From the NCBI RefSeq assembly GCF_016827605.1, contig NZ_JAEPJQ010000004.1:124001-188000 (forward strand): DNA of 64,000 bases. The letters are read 5' to 3'. A program made the position numbers and the translations under genes. The notes beneath the pieces are model-generated. The model did no database searches and was not told the origin of the DNA. It saw only the letters and a program-made list of their open reading frames with translations. The stretch's first letter is position 1. The number at the start of each line of letters is the position of its first letter. This document shows positions 46,488 to 54,703 of this stretch, piece by piece. Source of the stretch: Hyunsoonleella ulvae (GTDB lineage: Bacteria > Bacteroidota > Bacteroidia > Flavobacteriales > Flavobacteriaceae).

Positions 46488-46889
46488 ATGTCAAATTTCT
46501 TTAAACATAAAATGAGAGGTAAATCACCAGGTGAGATAGCTGGTATGATTATTTTCGGAATTATTGCCATAACTGGACTAGCCATACTCTTTGGTTTTGT
46601 GCTAATGTGGCTTTGGAACTGGCTGATGCCAGAACTATTTGGACTACCTAAAGTTACATACTGGCAAGCCGCAGGACTGTTTATTCTTTTTAAAGTATTA
46701 ATAGGTGGTTGCGGCAGTAGTAGCAGGAAGTGTTCTTCTGACAAGGATAAATCATCATGCCAAAAAGAAGGTAAAGGCGATTTCTCTAAATGGAAACACT
46801 ACGATAAATTTTGGAAAGAAGAAGGCAACAAAGCTTATGAAGATTATTTAAACAGAATAACCCAAAAACAACAACCTAATGATGACTAA
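46488..46889 (+). CDS. two-helix membrane protein, possible sigma-factor partner
   Basis: 133 aa from the ATG at 46488, 13 bp after the sigma stop (MSNFFKHKMRGKSPGEIAGM); the frame upstream overlaps the sigma gene and is unlikely. Two membrane helices (IIFGIIAITGLAILFGFVLMWLWNWLM and TYWQAAGLFILFKVLIGG), then CGSSSRKCSSDKDKSSC with three cysteines and a charged tail GDFSKWKHYDKFWKEEG. No zinc anti-sigma HxxxCxxC motif. The cysteines could sense redox or metal. Family not recognised with confidence. Confidence 0.75.
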   Translation: MSNFFKHKMRGKSPGEIAGMIIFGIIAITGLAILFGFVLMWLWNWLMPELFGLPKVTYWQAAGLFILFKVLIGGCGSSSRKCSSDKDKSSCQKEGKGDFSKWKHYDKFWKEEGNKAYEDYLNRITQKQQPNDD

Positions 46890-47136
46890 CTTTCATTATT
46901 TTAATTACAAAATTAAAACACAACTTTTTATTCTACGAACCGATATTGGTACACAGCAAAGAGTAAAACAAGTAAAATCTATTTTTGATGGCAATGTTGA
47001 TATTATAAAATGGTCCATTGATACAGAAGATATTGATAATGTTTTAAAAGTTGAGGCTACCAAAAACTTAAGCGAGGCTGATATTATTGATCAATTAAAA
47101 ACTCAGGGCTTTTTTTGCGATGTTTTACCTAATTAA
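46879..47136 (+). CDS. small HMA-like protein without the CxxC
   Basis: 85 aa (start ATG 46879 or 46882). FILRTDIGTQQRVKQVKSIFDGNVDIIKWSIDTEDIDNVLKVEATKNLSEADIIDQLKTQGFFCDVLP follows the beta-alpha-beta-beta-alpha-beta layout of heavy-metal-associated domains, but the metal-binding GMxCxxC is absent (RTDIGTQQR at that place). It overlaps the membrane protein gene by 11 bp, so the three genes from 45929 form one operon. The function may be protein interaction, not metal transfer (inference). Confidence 0.72.
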   Translation: MMTNFHYFNYKIKTQLFILRTDIGTQQRVKQVKSIFDGNVDIIKWSIDTEDIDNVLKVEATKNLSEADIIDQLKTQGFFCDVLPN

Positions 47137-47259
47137 ATTACTGAATAACCTTTTGCGAATAGTGCTTATGAACTTATAGTATTTAAAATACCATAACTGA
47201 AACGACTTAGACAAACACTTACGTAATTTAAGTCTTGGAATTGAAGCTAGCGGATGGGT

Positions 47260-47369
47260 GCGTTAGGGATTGTCCCGCATGTGCGGGATGAAATCTCCGA
47301 CGCAGGAGGGATTGAGTAGTGAAAGCCTGCCTGCCGGCAGGCAGGCCCGACCCCCTGTGGGGAACGCCC
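47260..47369. repeat. interspersed GCGTTAGGG...AACGCCC palindromic repeat, copy 2
   Basis: 110 bp from GCGTTAGGGATTG to GGGAACGCCC. It holds a perfect 22-bp palindrome at 47325-47346 (GCCTGCCTGCC followed by its complement), a hairpin CCCGCA-TG-TGCGGG at 47273-47286, and CCCC-CTGT-GGGG near the end. High GC. Same ends and same central palindrome as 10445-10518, but with about 36 bp more between. Confidence 0.78.
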
Positions 47370-47402
47370 AAATACTTTCCATTTTAAACAAGATATCAAA
47401 AA

Positions 47403-47432
47403 AAAGCCCAAAAACATATGTTAATGGGCTTT
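47403..47432 (-). terminator. secDF terminator
   Basis: Stem AAAGCCCA / TGGGCTTT enclosing a second inverted repeat AACAT/ATGTT; an A run on the left gives a T run on the minus strand. It lies about 22 bp after the secDF stop. Confidence 0.75.
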
Positions 47433-47454
47433 GAAGGAAAAAAATAGTTTTGAG

Positions 47455-50448
47455 TTAGTTTTTCTTTTTTCCTTGTAATTTCTTTACTGAATCGTACATT
47501 ATTGGTGTTGCAATAAATAACGATGAATAAGTACCTACAATAACACCTACTATAAGGGCAAACATGAACCCACGAATGGAATCACCACCAAAAATAAAGA
47601 TGGATAGTAATACTACCAATGTGGTAAGCGATGTATTTAAGGTTCTACTTAATGTACTGCTTAATGAAGAATCCACCACACGATTGAATTCCCAACTAGT
47701 GTGTTCGTTAAAGAATTCTCGAATTCTATCGAATACTACCACGGTATCGTTTAATGAATATCCTATTACTGTAAGGATGGCCGCTATAAATGCTTGATCT
47801 ATTTCCATATTAAATGGCATAAACTTATAGGTTAATGAGAAGATCCCCAATACGATAAGCACATCGTGGAATACCGCTGCTACTGCCCCTAATGAGTATT
47901 GCCATTTTTTGAATCGTAACAAGATGTATAAGAATACTACGATTAAAGATCCTAGTATCGCCCAGAATGATGCTTTTTTGATATCATCTGCAATAGTTGG
48001 ACTCACTTTATCATTACGCATCAATCCTATAGTTTTATCTTCTGAATCGCTTATGAAATCCTCATAAGTCATCCCATCAAAATAAGGCTGTAAGGCTTTG
48101 AATAGCGATGATCTTATTTCTTCATCAACTTCTGCTCCTGTTTCGTTTACCTTATATTTTGTAGTGATTTTTAATTGGTTGGCATCTCCAAATGTTTTGG
48201 CATTTGCACTTCCAAATACTGCTGGATCTGATAATACATCTGTAATTTCAGAAGCATTCATATCTTGAGCAAAACGCACTTGATAGGTTCTACCTCCAAC
48301 AAAATCCACACCTTGATCTAAACCATTTGTAAATAACGAGCTTAAACCTACTACTATTAATATTCCTGAGATAATGTAGGCTATCTTTCTTTTCTTTAAG
48401 AATTCTACATTAATATTTCTAAATAGATTTTTAGTAATTGCTGTTGAGAAGGTTAATTCGCCGCCTCTATTAGTATACCAATCTACCAATAACCTTGTAA
48501 TAAATATCGCAGTAAACAACGATGTTGCTATACCTATTAATAAGGTTGTTGCGAATCCTTTAATTGGACCTGTACCGAAAATAAATAGAATTAATGCTGT
48601 TAATCCCGTAGTGATGTTAGCATCCAATATAGACGATAGTGCATTGCTAAAACCATCTTGAATGGCATCTTTTTGCCCTTTTCCTTTTGCTAGCTCTTCC
48701 CGAACACGCTCAAAGATAAGTACGTTAGCATCTACCGACATACCAATTGTTAATACAATACCTGCAATACCAGGCAGCGTTAATACCGCTCCTAATCCTG
48801 ATAATATACCAAAGATTAATAAAATGTTTAATAACATGGCGATATCTGCGAACCCTCCTACTTTTCCGTAGTAGAAAATCATCCATAACAAGACAACAGC
48901 CAATGCTATTAAGAACGACATGGTACCACTATCTATAGCTTCTTGCCCTAATGATGGCCCTACCACCTCACTTTGAATAATATCTGCTGAAGCCGGTAAT
49001 TTACCTGCACGTAACACATTTGCTAAATCTATAGCTTCATTCAACGTAAAGTTTCCTGATATTGAAGAATTCCCCCCAGAAATTGGTCCTGAAGTAACAC
49101 CTGGTGCCGAATACACTACATTATCTAAAACTATAGCAATTTGTCCGCCTTCTTGATAGGCTCTACCTGTCATTTCTTCCCAGATCTTTGCACCTTTACT
49201 ATTCATTTGCATAGACACTTCTGGTTGTCCAGTTTGCCCAAATGTATGTCTGGCATCTGTTACTACTGCTCCACTTAACTCTGGCGTATTTTCCCTATTA
49301 CCTTTTAAGGCATATAAATCTAATACCTCGCTGTTCTTTTCTGGCTTACTAAATGCAAACTTTACATAGCGTAGTTCTGCAGGTAATAATGCTCTTACTT
49401 GTGGCTTGTTTAAATAGTCAAGCACGGTTTCCTTGTCTTTTATTGCAAAGGACGCCACTACTGGTCCTCCTGGATATCCAAAACCTTTTACTAAACTTCC
49501 TAATGGACTTGCTGAAAGTGGATCAACCGCTGTAGAATCTGTAGCAGCCTCACCTAAAAGTTCATCAATTTTATCTTCTGTGGCATCTTCCTCATCTTGT
49601 GGCTCTATCTCTTCTACTTCTTGTTCTACCTCAACGATATCCTTTAATACTTGATCTGCTTGAAATATAAATTGTTGTAATTGTTGCCCTTTGTATACAT
49701 CCCAAAACTCCAATTGCGCTGTACTCTGCAATAATCCTGTAGCACGCTCTATATCCTTTACTCCTGGTAGTTCTACCAAAATACGCCCAGAGTTTCCTAA
49801 ACGTTGAATGTTAGGTTGGGTTACACCAAACTGGTCGATACGCTTACGTAATACTTCAAATGCAGAAACGATTGATTCATCAATCTTAGTTTCTATAATC
49901 CCTTGCACCTCTTCATCAGACATGTCTCCAGTAATTTCCCCATCCAAAGCTTTGGTATAGAATATGTCTGGAGACGCTAATTTTTGATCGCCTTTAATGG
50001 CATCAAAAGCGATAAAGAAATCTTCTAAATAAGTGTTTTGACTGTCTTCTTGAAGCTTTGATGCATTCTCTAAAGCTGTATTAAATACAGGATCTTTTGT
50101 ATTGTTTGCTAACCCCTTTAATATATCTTTTACCGACACTTGAAGAATAACGTTTAAACCTCCTTTAAGGTCTAAACCTAGGTTCATGGACTTTTGCTTT
50201 ACTTCATTGTAGGTATAATCAGCTACTAATAAATCAAAAACAGTATCTGTGGCCTTGGCATCCAGATAATTTATTTCTTCTAGATTTCGCTTAGCACGAT
50301 AATCTTCTTCTGTTTCAGGGAACTTGCTTATGGCTAGTTCCTCTGCTTCCTTTTCAATTTGATTTGCTTTAAATGTGAATGATAATTGGTAGATACTTAC
50401 CAAACCAAACAAAATAGCAAATAATTTAACTACTCCTTTATTTTGCAT
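47455..50448 (-). CDS. secDF: fused protein translocase subunit SecDF
   Basis: 997 aa, the Bacteroidota fusion. SecD part: first helix, P1 head starting LGLDLKGGLNVILQV, acidic insert (about 270-300), VTSGPISGGNSSISGNFTLNEA, then helices with GMSVDANVLIFERVREE. SecF part from about 665: GVDFVGGRTYQVRF and GYSLNDTVVVFDRIREFF. It uses the proton gradient to pull proteins across the inner membrane after SecYEG. Ends in a terminator at 47403. A free-standing copy of its P1 domain is encoded 0.8 kb upstream at 51272. Confidence 0.97.
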   Translation of the reverse strand: MQNKGVVKLFAILFGLVSIYQLSFTFKANQIEKEAEELAISKFPETEEDYRAKRNLEEINYLDAKATDTVFDLLVADYTYNEVKQKSMNLGLDLKGGLNVILQVSVKDILKGLANNTKDPVFNTALENASKLQEDSQNTYLEDFFIAFDAIKGDQKLASPDIFYTKALDGEITGDMSDEEVQGIIETKIDESIVSAFEVLRKRIDQFGVTQPNIQRLGNSGRILVELPGVKDIERATGLLQSTAQLEFWDVYKGQQLQQFIFQADQVLKDIVEVEQEVEEIEPQDEEDATEDKIDELLGEAATDSTAVDPLSASPLGSLVKGFGYPGGPVVASFAIKDKETVLDYLNKPQVRALLPAELRYVKFAFSKPEKNSEVLDLYALKGNRENTPELSGAVVTDARHTFGQTGQPEVSMQMNSKGAKIWEEMTGRAYQEGGQIAIVLDNVVYSAPGVTSGPISGGNSSISGNFTLNEAIDLANVLRAGKLPASADIIQSEVVGPSLGQEAIDSGTMSFLIALAVVLLWMIFYYGKVGGFADIAMLLNILLIFGILSGLGAVLTLPGIAGIVLTIGMSVDANVLIFERVREELAKGKGQKDAIQDGFSNALSSILDANITTGLTALILFIFGTGPIKGFATTLLIGIATSLFTAIFITRLLVDWYTNRGGELTFSTAITKNLFRNINVEFLKKRKIAYIISGILIVVGLSSLFTNGLDQGVDFVGGRTYQVRFAQDMNASEITDVLSDPAVFGSANAKTFGDANQLKITTKYKVNETGAEVDEEIRSSLFKALQPYFDGMTYEDFISDSEDKTIGLMRNDKVSPTIADDIKKASFWAILGSLIVVFLYILLRFKKWQYSLGAVAAVFHDVLIVLGIFSLTYKFMPFNMEIDQAFIAAILTVIGYSLNDTVVVFDRIREFFNEHTSWEFNRVVDSSLSSTLSRTLNTSLTTLVVLLSIFIFGGDSIRGFMFALIVGVIVGTYSSLFIATPIMYDSVKKLQGKKKN

Positions 50449-50632
50449 TTTTTAGTGTTTATGGGTCAAAATTTTTCTAAACGCACAAATATATGGTTTG
50501 CGTTTAGATTTTGACACTATTTTATAATTATTGTAATTTGAGCAACCCTTTAGGTACTAAGCTGCTTGTTTAAGGTATTTTTACAACCTAAATAGAAAAG
50601 TGTATTTTGGGAATCTTCAAGACCTTTTCCCT

Positions 50633-51247
50633 TTAACTGTGAGGCCCAGCCCTAACTTCAGGTATTTGTCGTGATGCATTATTTAGTGCATACACATTTT
50701 TTTTATGACGTTGAAATGCCACTTTGGTATTGGCATTTTCTGCTTCTTTATATTTGTGTAATAGCGAGGCAACCGTTTTTGGCTTAAAAAACCTATCTGC
50801 TTTGGGTTTTAATTCTAAAACAACTATACCGTTAAGTCCAGATTCTGCTTCCTTGCCATCTTGTATTTCATGGACATCTAAACTATAGGCTATATCATGA
50901 TCTTCTACAGGAAAGCTGAATGGTAAGTCTTCTTCATCAGAAGTATTAAGTTCAGACCTAATACGTTTAAGTAAAATACGCTTTACAGATAATACATCTA
51001 TACTACTAAAGTATGTGATTTTTAGTGTACCATTCCCTTTTTCAACCACCTTAACATCAGTAATACCTAGAGTTTCAAGCTCCTGTTTTAGTAATGAAAT
51101 TGTGGATTGGTCGTCTACAGATGCATGTTGGGATGCATTAAACTCTAATACAATCTCTTGGTTATGTACATCAACCTGCTGTTGGTCTACAATACCAAGT
51201 AAAGTAAGTATAACGACGATTACGCCTATGTACTTTTTTAGAGTCAT
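50633..51247 (-). CDS. membrane-anchored protein between SecD-like gene and secDF
   Basis: 204 aa. N-terminal anchor or signal (KYIGVIVVILTLLGIVDQQ), then a periplasmic part with VLEFNASQHASVDDQSTISLLKQELETLGITDVKVVEKGNGTLKITY, a small alpha-beta domain (position-effect ferredoxin-like pattern), and a basic tail. Family not recognised; possibly conserved with secDF in flavobacteria. It sits 24 bp downstream of the P1-like lipoprotein gene and 184 bp upstream of secDF, all minus strand, so a link to protein export is suggested by position only. Confidence 0.68.
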   Translation of the reverse strand: MTLKKYIGVIVVILTLLGIVDQQQVDVHNQEIVLEFNASQHASVDDQSTISLLKQELETLGITDVKVVEKGNGTLKITYFSSIDVLSVKRILLKRIRSELNTSDEEDLPFSFPVEDHDIAYSLDVHEIQDGKEAESGLNGIVVLELKPKADRFFKPKTVASLLHKYKEAENANTKVAFQRHKKNVYALNNASRQIPEVRAGPHS

Positions 51248-51271
51248 GCGGCAAATATAAAAAAATAAAGA

Positions 51272-52210
51272 TTATTTATTACCTAGGGTTGTTTGTTCTA
51301 ATAATATTAGTTGCGGAATCGTTTTTTTGGCTGATAAAATTGCAGCCAAATCTTGTGCTTGCTCGACTGTAAAATTCCCAGAAATAGAAGAGTCCCCTCC
51401 TTTTATCGCACCAGAAGTTACACCCGGAGCAGAATATACCATATCATTTAAAGTAATGGCTATACTTGTTCCTTTTTGAAATGCTTTTCCTGTAATTCGT
51501 TCCCAAATCATAGCACCTTCTTCATTCATTTTTATTGTTATTTCAGGTTTCCCTGTAACTCCAAATACTTGTCTAGCACTGGTTATAACCTCTCCTGTTA
51601 AAGGTGGTTTTTGTTCTCTATTTGATTTGGCAGCATACAAAGGAACATGCCCAGAAGCATCGGGCATCCCCCATAAAAATTTAACTTTATCTGCGCTAAA
51701 AGGTAATTTACTTTTTGATGTTTTACGTTTTAAAATTGAATTAAGGTAGGCAGTATCTTCAACTTTAAAATTAAAGATAACGGGGCCTCCCATATACCCA
51801 ATAGATGTAACCAGTTCTGATAATTGTGGACTATTCTCTTTCTCAATTTTATTCTTATTATTTTCATCACTGTCAATACTAAAAAAGTAAGTATTAAACT
51901 CCTCCCCTTTATACAATTCCCAAAACTCAAGTTTTCCTCTGTTTGAAATTAATCTATCTACTCTTTTAATATTAAGTTCATTTGCTTTAATCTTTACCTC
52001 TATTTGATTTTTTCCGAAACACTCAACAGTTGATACAACACCAAAATTCGCTAATCTTTCTTGAATCACTGCTATGGTATTTTTAATTTCTATACCAGAC
52101 AACCCGATATCATTTTCAAAACCATATACAAATCTATACTCTTGTTTAGGCTTAATCAATTCACAGGAAAACAAACAAAACACAAAAGCAAATACTATTA
52201 TTTTTTTCAT
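51272..52210 (-). CDS. lipoprotein with SecD P1-head domain
   Basis: 312 aa. Lipobox FCLFSCELI (Cys near residue 16). The mature part aligns by eye with the periplasmic domain of the SecDF encoded next door: GKLEFWELYKGEEFNTYFF versus QLEFWDVYKGQQL; SARQVFGVTGKPEITIKMNEEGAMIWERITGKAFQKG versus DARHTFGQTGQPEVSMQMNSKGAKIWEEMTGRAYQEG; SAPGVTSGAIKGGDSSISGNFT versus SAPGVTSGPISGGNSSISGNFT. It ends just where SecD enters the membrane. No channel helices, so it cannot work as a translocase alone; it may be a periplasmic helper or an idle duplicate. Confidence 0.88.
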   Translation of the reverse strand: MKKIIVFAFVFCLFSCELIKPKQEYRFVYGFENDIGLSGIEIKNTIAVIQERLANFGVVSTVECFGKNQIEVKIKANELNIKRVDRLISNRGKLEFWELYKGEEFNTYFFSIDSDENNKNKIEKENSPQLSELVTSIGYMGGPVIFNFKVEDTAYLNSILKRKTSKSKLPFSADKVKFLWGMPDASGHVPLYAAKSNREQKPPLTGEVITSARQVFGVTGKPEITIKMNEEGAMIWERITGKAFQKGTSIAITLNDMVYSAPGVTSGAIKGGDSSISGNFTVEQAQDLAAILSAKKTIPQLILLEQTTLGNK

Positions 52211-52228
52211 AATATTTTTGAATAAAAA

Positions 52229-52255
52229 AGGCTATCAAAATAATTTTGATAGCCT
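52229..52255 (-). terminator. mdh terminator
   Basis: Perfect 12-bp stem AGGCTATCAAAA / TTTTGATAGCCT with 3-nt loop; an A run on its left gives T5 on the minus strand. It lies 26 bp after the mdh stop and 19 bp before the SecD-like lipoprotein start, so mdh is a separate transcript. Confidence 0.88.
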
Positions 52256-52280
52256 AAATATATTTAAAATCTTATTGGTA

Positions 52281-53207
52281 TTACAATTCTAACAACCCGT
52301 TAGTTTTAGAAACACCTTCTGCACTAGCTTTCATATGCTCTTTTTCGGCATCACTTAATGGTACATCTACAATTTTCTCAATGCCATTTCTACCTAAAAT
52401 TACTGGTACACCAATACAGATATCACTTAATCCGTATTCTCCTTCTAAATATGTAGAACATGGGAACATTTTCTTTTGGTCGCACGCAATAGCTTGCACC
52501 AAACCACTTACTGCTGCTCCTGGCGCATACCAAGCAGAGGTACCTAACAACTTAGTTAAAGTTGCGCCACCTACTTTGGTGTCTGCAGCAACTTGCTCTA
52601 AACGTTCTTCACTTAAAAACTCAGATACTTTAATACTATTTCTTGTCGCATGGCTTGTTAATGGCACCATACCTTTATCGCTATGCCCACCAATTACCAT
52701 ACCGTCTACATCACTAATTGGCGATTCTAAAGCTTCTGCTAATCTATACTTGAATCGTGCAGAATCTAAAGCGCCACCCATACCTATAATTCTATTCTTT
52801 GGTAAGTCTGTAGTTTTATGCACTAAGTAAGTCATAGTATCCATTGGGTTACTTACTACAATAATAATCGTATTTGGAGAATGCTCTATCAAACTAGCTG
52901 ATACTGTTTTTACGATACCTGCATTAATCCCAATTAATTCTTCTCTAGTCATCCCTGGTTTACGAGGGATACCTGAAGTTATTACACAAATATCACTTCC
53001 TGCTGTTTTAGAATAATCATTTGTTACTCCTGTAATTTTGGTATCAAAACCATTTAAAGAAGCTGTTTGCATTAAATCCATAGCTTTACCTTCGGCATAA
53101 CCTTCTTTAATGTCTAACAATACAACTTCAGATGCAAAATCTTTAATCGCAATATATTCGGCACAACTTGCACCTACTGCTCCTGCTCCAACTACGGTAA
53201 CTTTCAT
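52281..53207 (-). CDS. mdh: malate dehydrogenase (LDH-like type)
   Basis: 308 aa. NAD-binding VVGAGAVGASCAEYIA with Asp at the second strand (LLDIKEG), catalytic loop SGIPRKPGMTREEL with the two arginines for malate, DSARFKYRLAE with the third Arg, and GGHSDKGMVPL with the catalytic His. It interconverts malate and oxaloacetate in the TCA cycle. It has its own promoter and terminator. Confidence 0.96.
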   Translation of the reverse strand: MKVTVVGAGAVGASCAEYIAIKDFASEVVLLDIKEGYAEGKAMDLMQTASLNGFDTKITGVTNDYSKTAGSDICVITSGIPRKPGMTREELIGINAGIVKTVSASLIEHSPNTIIIVVSNPMDTMTYLVHKTTDLPKNRIIGMGGALDSARFKYRLAEALESPISDVDGMVIGGHSDKGMVPLTSHATRNSIKVSEFLSEERLEQVAADTKVGGATLTKLLGTSAWYAPGAAVSGLVQAIACDQKKMFPCSTYLEGEYGLSDICIGVPVILGRNGIEKIVDVPLSDAEKEHMKASAEGVSKTNGLLEL

Positions 53208-53247
53208 AATTTTATATTTAGATTGTTTGTGATTTAAGTTTTTAACA

Positions 53248-53276
53248 CAAAAATATAAGATTGCAATTCATGCAAC
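53248..53276 (-). promoter_or_regulatory. mdh promoter
   Basis: On the minus strand GTTG (53276-53273), 17 bp, TATTTTTG (53255-53248), a TAnnTTTG match; the start codon is 41 bp downstream. Confidence 0.6.
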
Positions 53277-53592
53277 CTTATACTTTAAGTCATGCAAAAT
53301 TAGTTAATTAAAGCACTTTAAACAATGAAAAGCGACACAAACATTTAGTTAAACCTACGAATACCAATTCTATAAAAACCCAGACTATTTTAAAGCAAAG
53401 CCTTAAAAATTTCACAAAAAAATTAAGATTAATTCAATTTGAAGTCTCAAACTTCTAAGGATTGTAAAAGAACTAAGTATTAAGCAAGAAAAAAGTGCAA
53501 CTAAAATAGCTGCACTTTCTAACTAAATTAAATAAAAACTAACTAAAAAAACTAAATAATTATTTATGAAAAAATAATGTCGTTATTACATT
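53277..53592. other. AT-rich spacer upstream of mdh
   Basis: No gene seen. It carries the terminator at 53492-53518 of the gene at 53593; the rest shows nothing recognisable. Confidence 0.4.
53492..53518 (-). terminator. terminator of receptor/DUF6588 unit
   Basis: AAAGTGCA-A-CTA / TAG-C-TGCACTTT, a hairpin with one symmetric bulge, A-rich on its left side; it is about 75 bp after the stop at 53593. It would end the minus-strand unit that starts with fecR. Confidence 0.7.
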
Positions 53593-54609
53593 TTATCTGA
53601 ATCCAAAATTGATACCTAATGAAAAGGCGTTAAAATCAGATAAATGATATTCTGCGTTAAGCCTAAAAAAGCCTAATTTTAATTTTGTTCCAAGCGTTCC
53701 TCTTACTGCCGACACTTCACTTTGTACTGAAAATGGGTCTACAATAGGATCTGACGATATTAATCCGTTTGTGACGATATAGGTTCCTAACAAATCAGAT
53801 TCTGACTTACCTTTTATGTAACCTAAGCCTCCATAAAAATTGATAACAGGAAGTTTCGTAGACGCTACTAATGATAAGAGTAAAGTATTTGTTTTATTCT
53901 CTATACGCTGATCGCTACCGCTAATTCCTGAGGAATCTGTTAAATCGTACTTACCATCGAGGTGTGTATATGCTACCACACCAGAAACAGCCACAGGCCA
54001 TAATTTGTCAGCTGGTAACCAATCTGTAAATTCAATTTGCAATCCAGCACCATACATGCTCAATGACACCTCATCTGTATCTACGGTAGGCACAAATCGT
54101 GCTTTTACCTCAATACCTTTGCTCAAGCCTATGGCTCCTTGAATAAAAGCGGTTGGCAATAGGTTACCTGTACCATCTCCAATACCGTCGGGCAACTCTA
54201 AGGTTTCACTTTGATTGCCAAAAATTGGGTCTTCATATTCTATATCAACAAATACTGTAGGATCATTTTCGCCTAAAACACTAGCTACCATCTGAGGGTT
54301 ACCACCTTGCGTAAAAGAAATATTGTTATAATCAGACGTATTCATATTGAACATTTTCTGATCATCTCCATACTGAGCAGCATTGGCAATAATTGAAATC
54401 TCAAAACCTCCTAAAGGTTTTGCCTTTCCAGAATTAAACCAATTGGCATTCATACTGTGCATTAAACCATTGGTTCCCGGTGCAAGGTAATCGTTAGCAA
54501 ATCGTTCAGCGTCTTCAACACCTGCTGCCAATAAAGCGTCAATATCATTTTGTGCTTTTACGAATGTTACTGAAAGTGTTAATACTAGTAGTAAGGCTAA
54601 TCTTTTCAT
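53593..54609 (-). CDS. DUF6588-like outer-membrane beta-barrel protein
   Basis: 338 aa. Signal peptide MKRLALLLVLTLSVTFVKAQ, then NDIDALLAAGVEDAERFANDYLAPGTNGLMHSMNANWFNSGKAKPLGGFEISIIAN, matching the DUF6588 family of Bacteroidota as I recall it, and barrel-type strands ending in LGINFGFR with C-terminal aromatic-Arg. Function unknown. It lies 94 bp downstream of the STN-TonB receptor on the same strand, so it may be an accessory outer-membrane partner or merely an adjacent gene; no sigma-type promoter site precedes it. Confidence 0.75.
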   Translation of the reverse strand: MKRLALLLVLTLSVTFVKAQNDIDALLAAGVEDAERFANDYLAPGTNGLMHSMNANWFNSGKAKPLGGFEISIIANAAQYGDDQKMFNMNTSDYNNISFTQGGNPQMVASVLGENDPTVFVDIEYEDPIFGNQSETLELPDGIGDGTGNLLPTAFIQGAIGLSKGIEVKARFVPTVDTDEVSLSMYGAGLQIEFTDWLPADKLWPVAVSGVVAYTHLDGKYDLTDSSGISGSDQRIENKTNTLLLSLVASTKLPVINFYGGLGYIKGKSESDLLGTYIVTNGLISSDPIVDPFSVQSEVSAVRGTLGTKLKLGFFRLNAEYHLSDFNAFSLGINFGFR

Positions 54610-54703
54610 TATGGTTTTTTAGATTTGGTTTTACAAATGTATAAAAAAAAACATACGAAACAACATTTTATCGAAAAAAAATGCTTTTTATCGATATTTA
54701 ATA

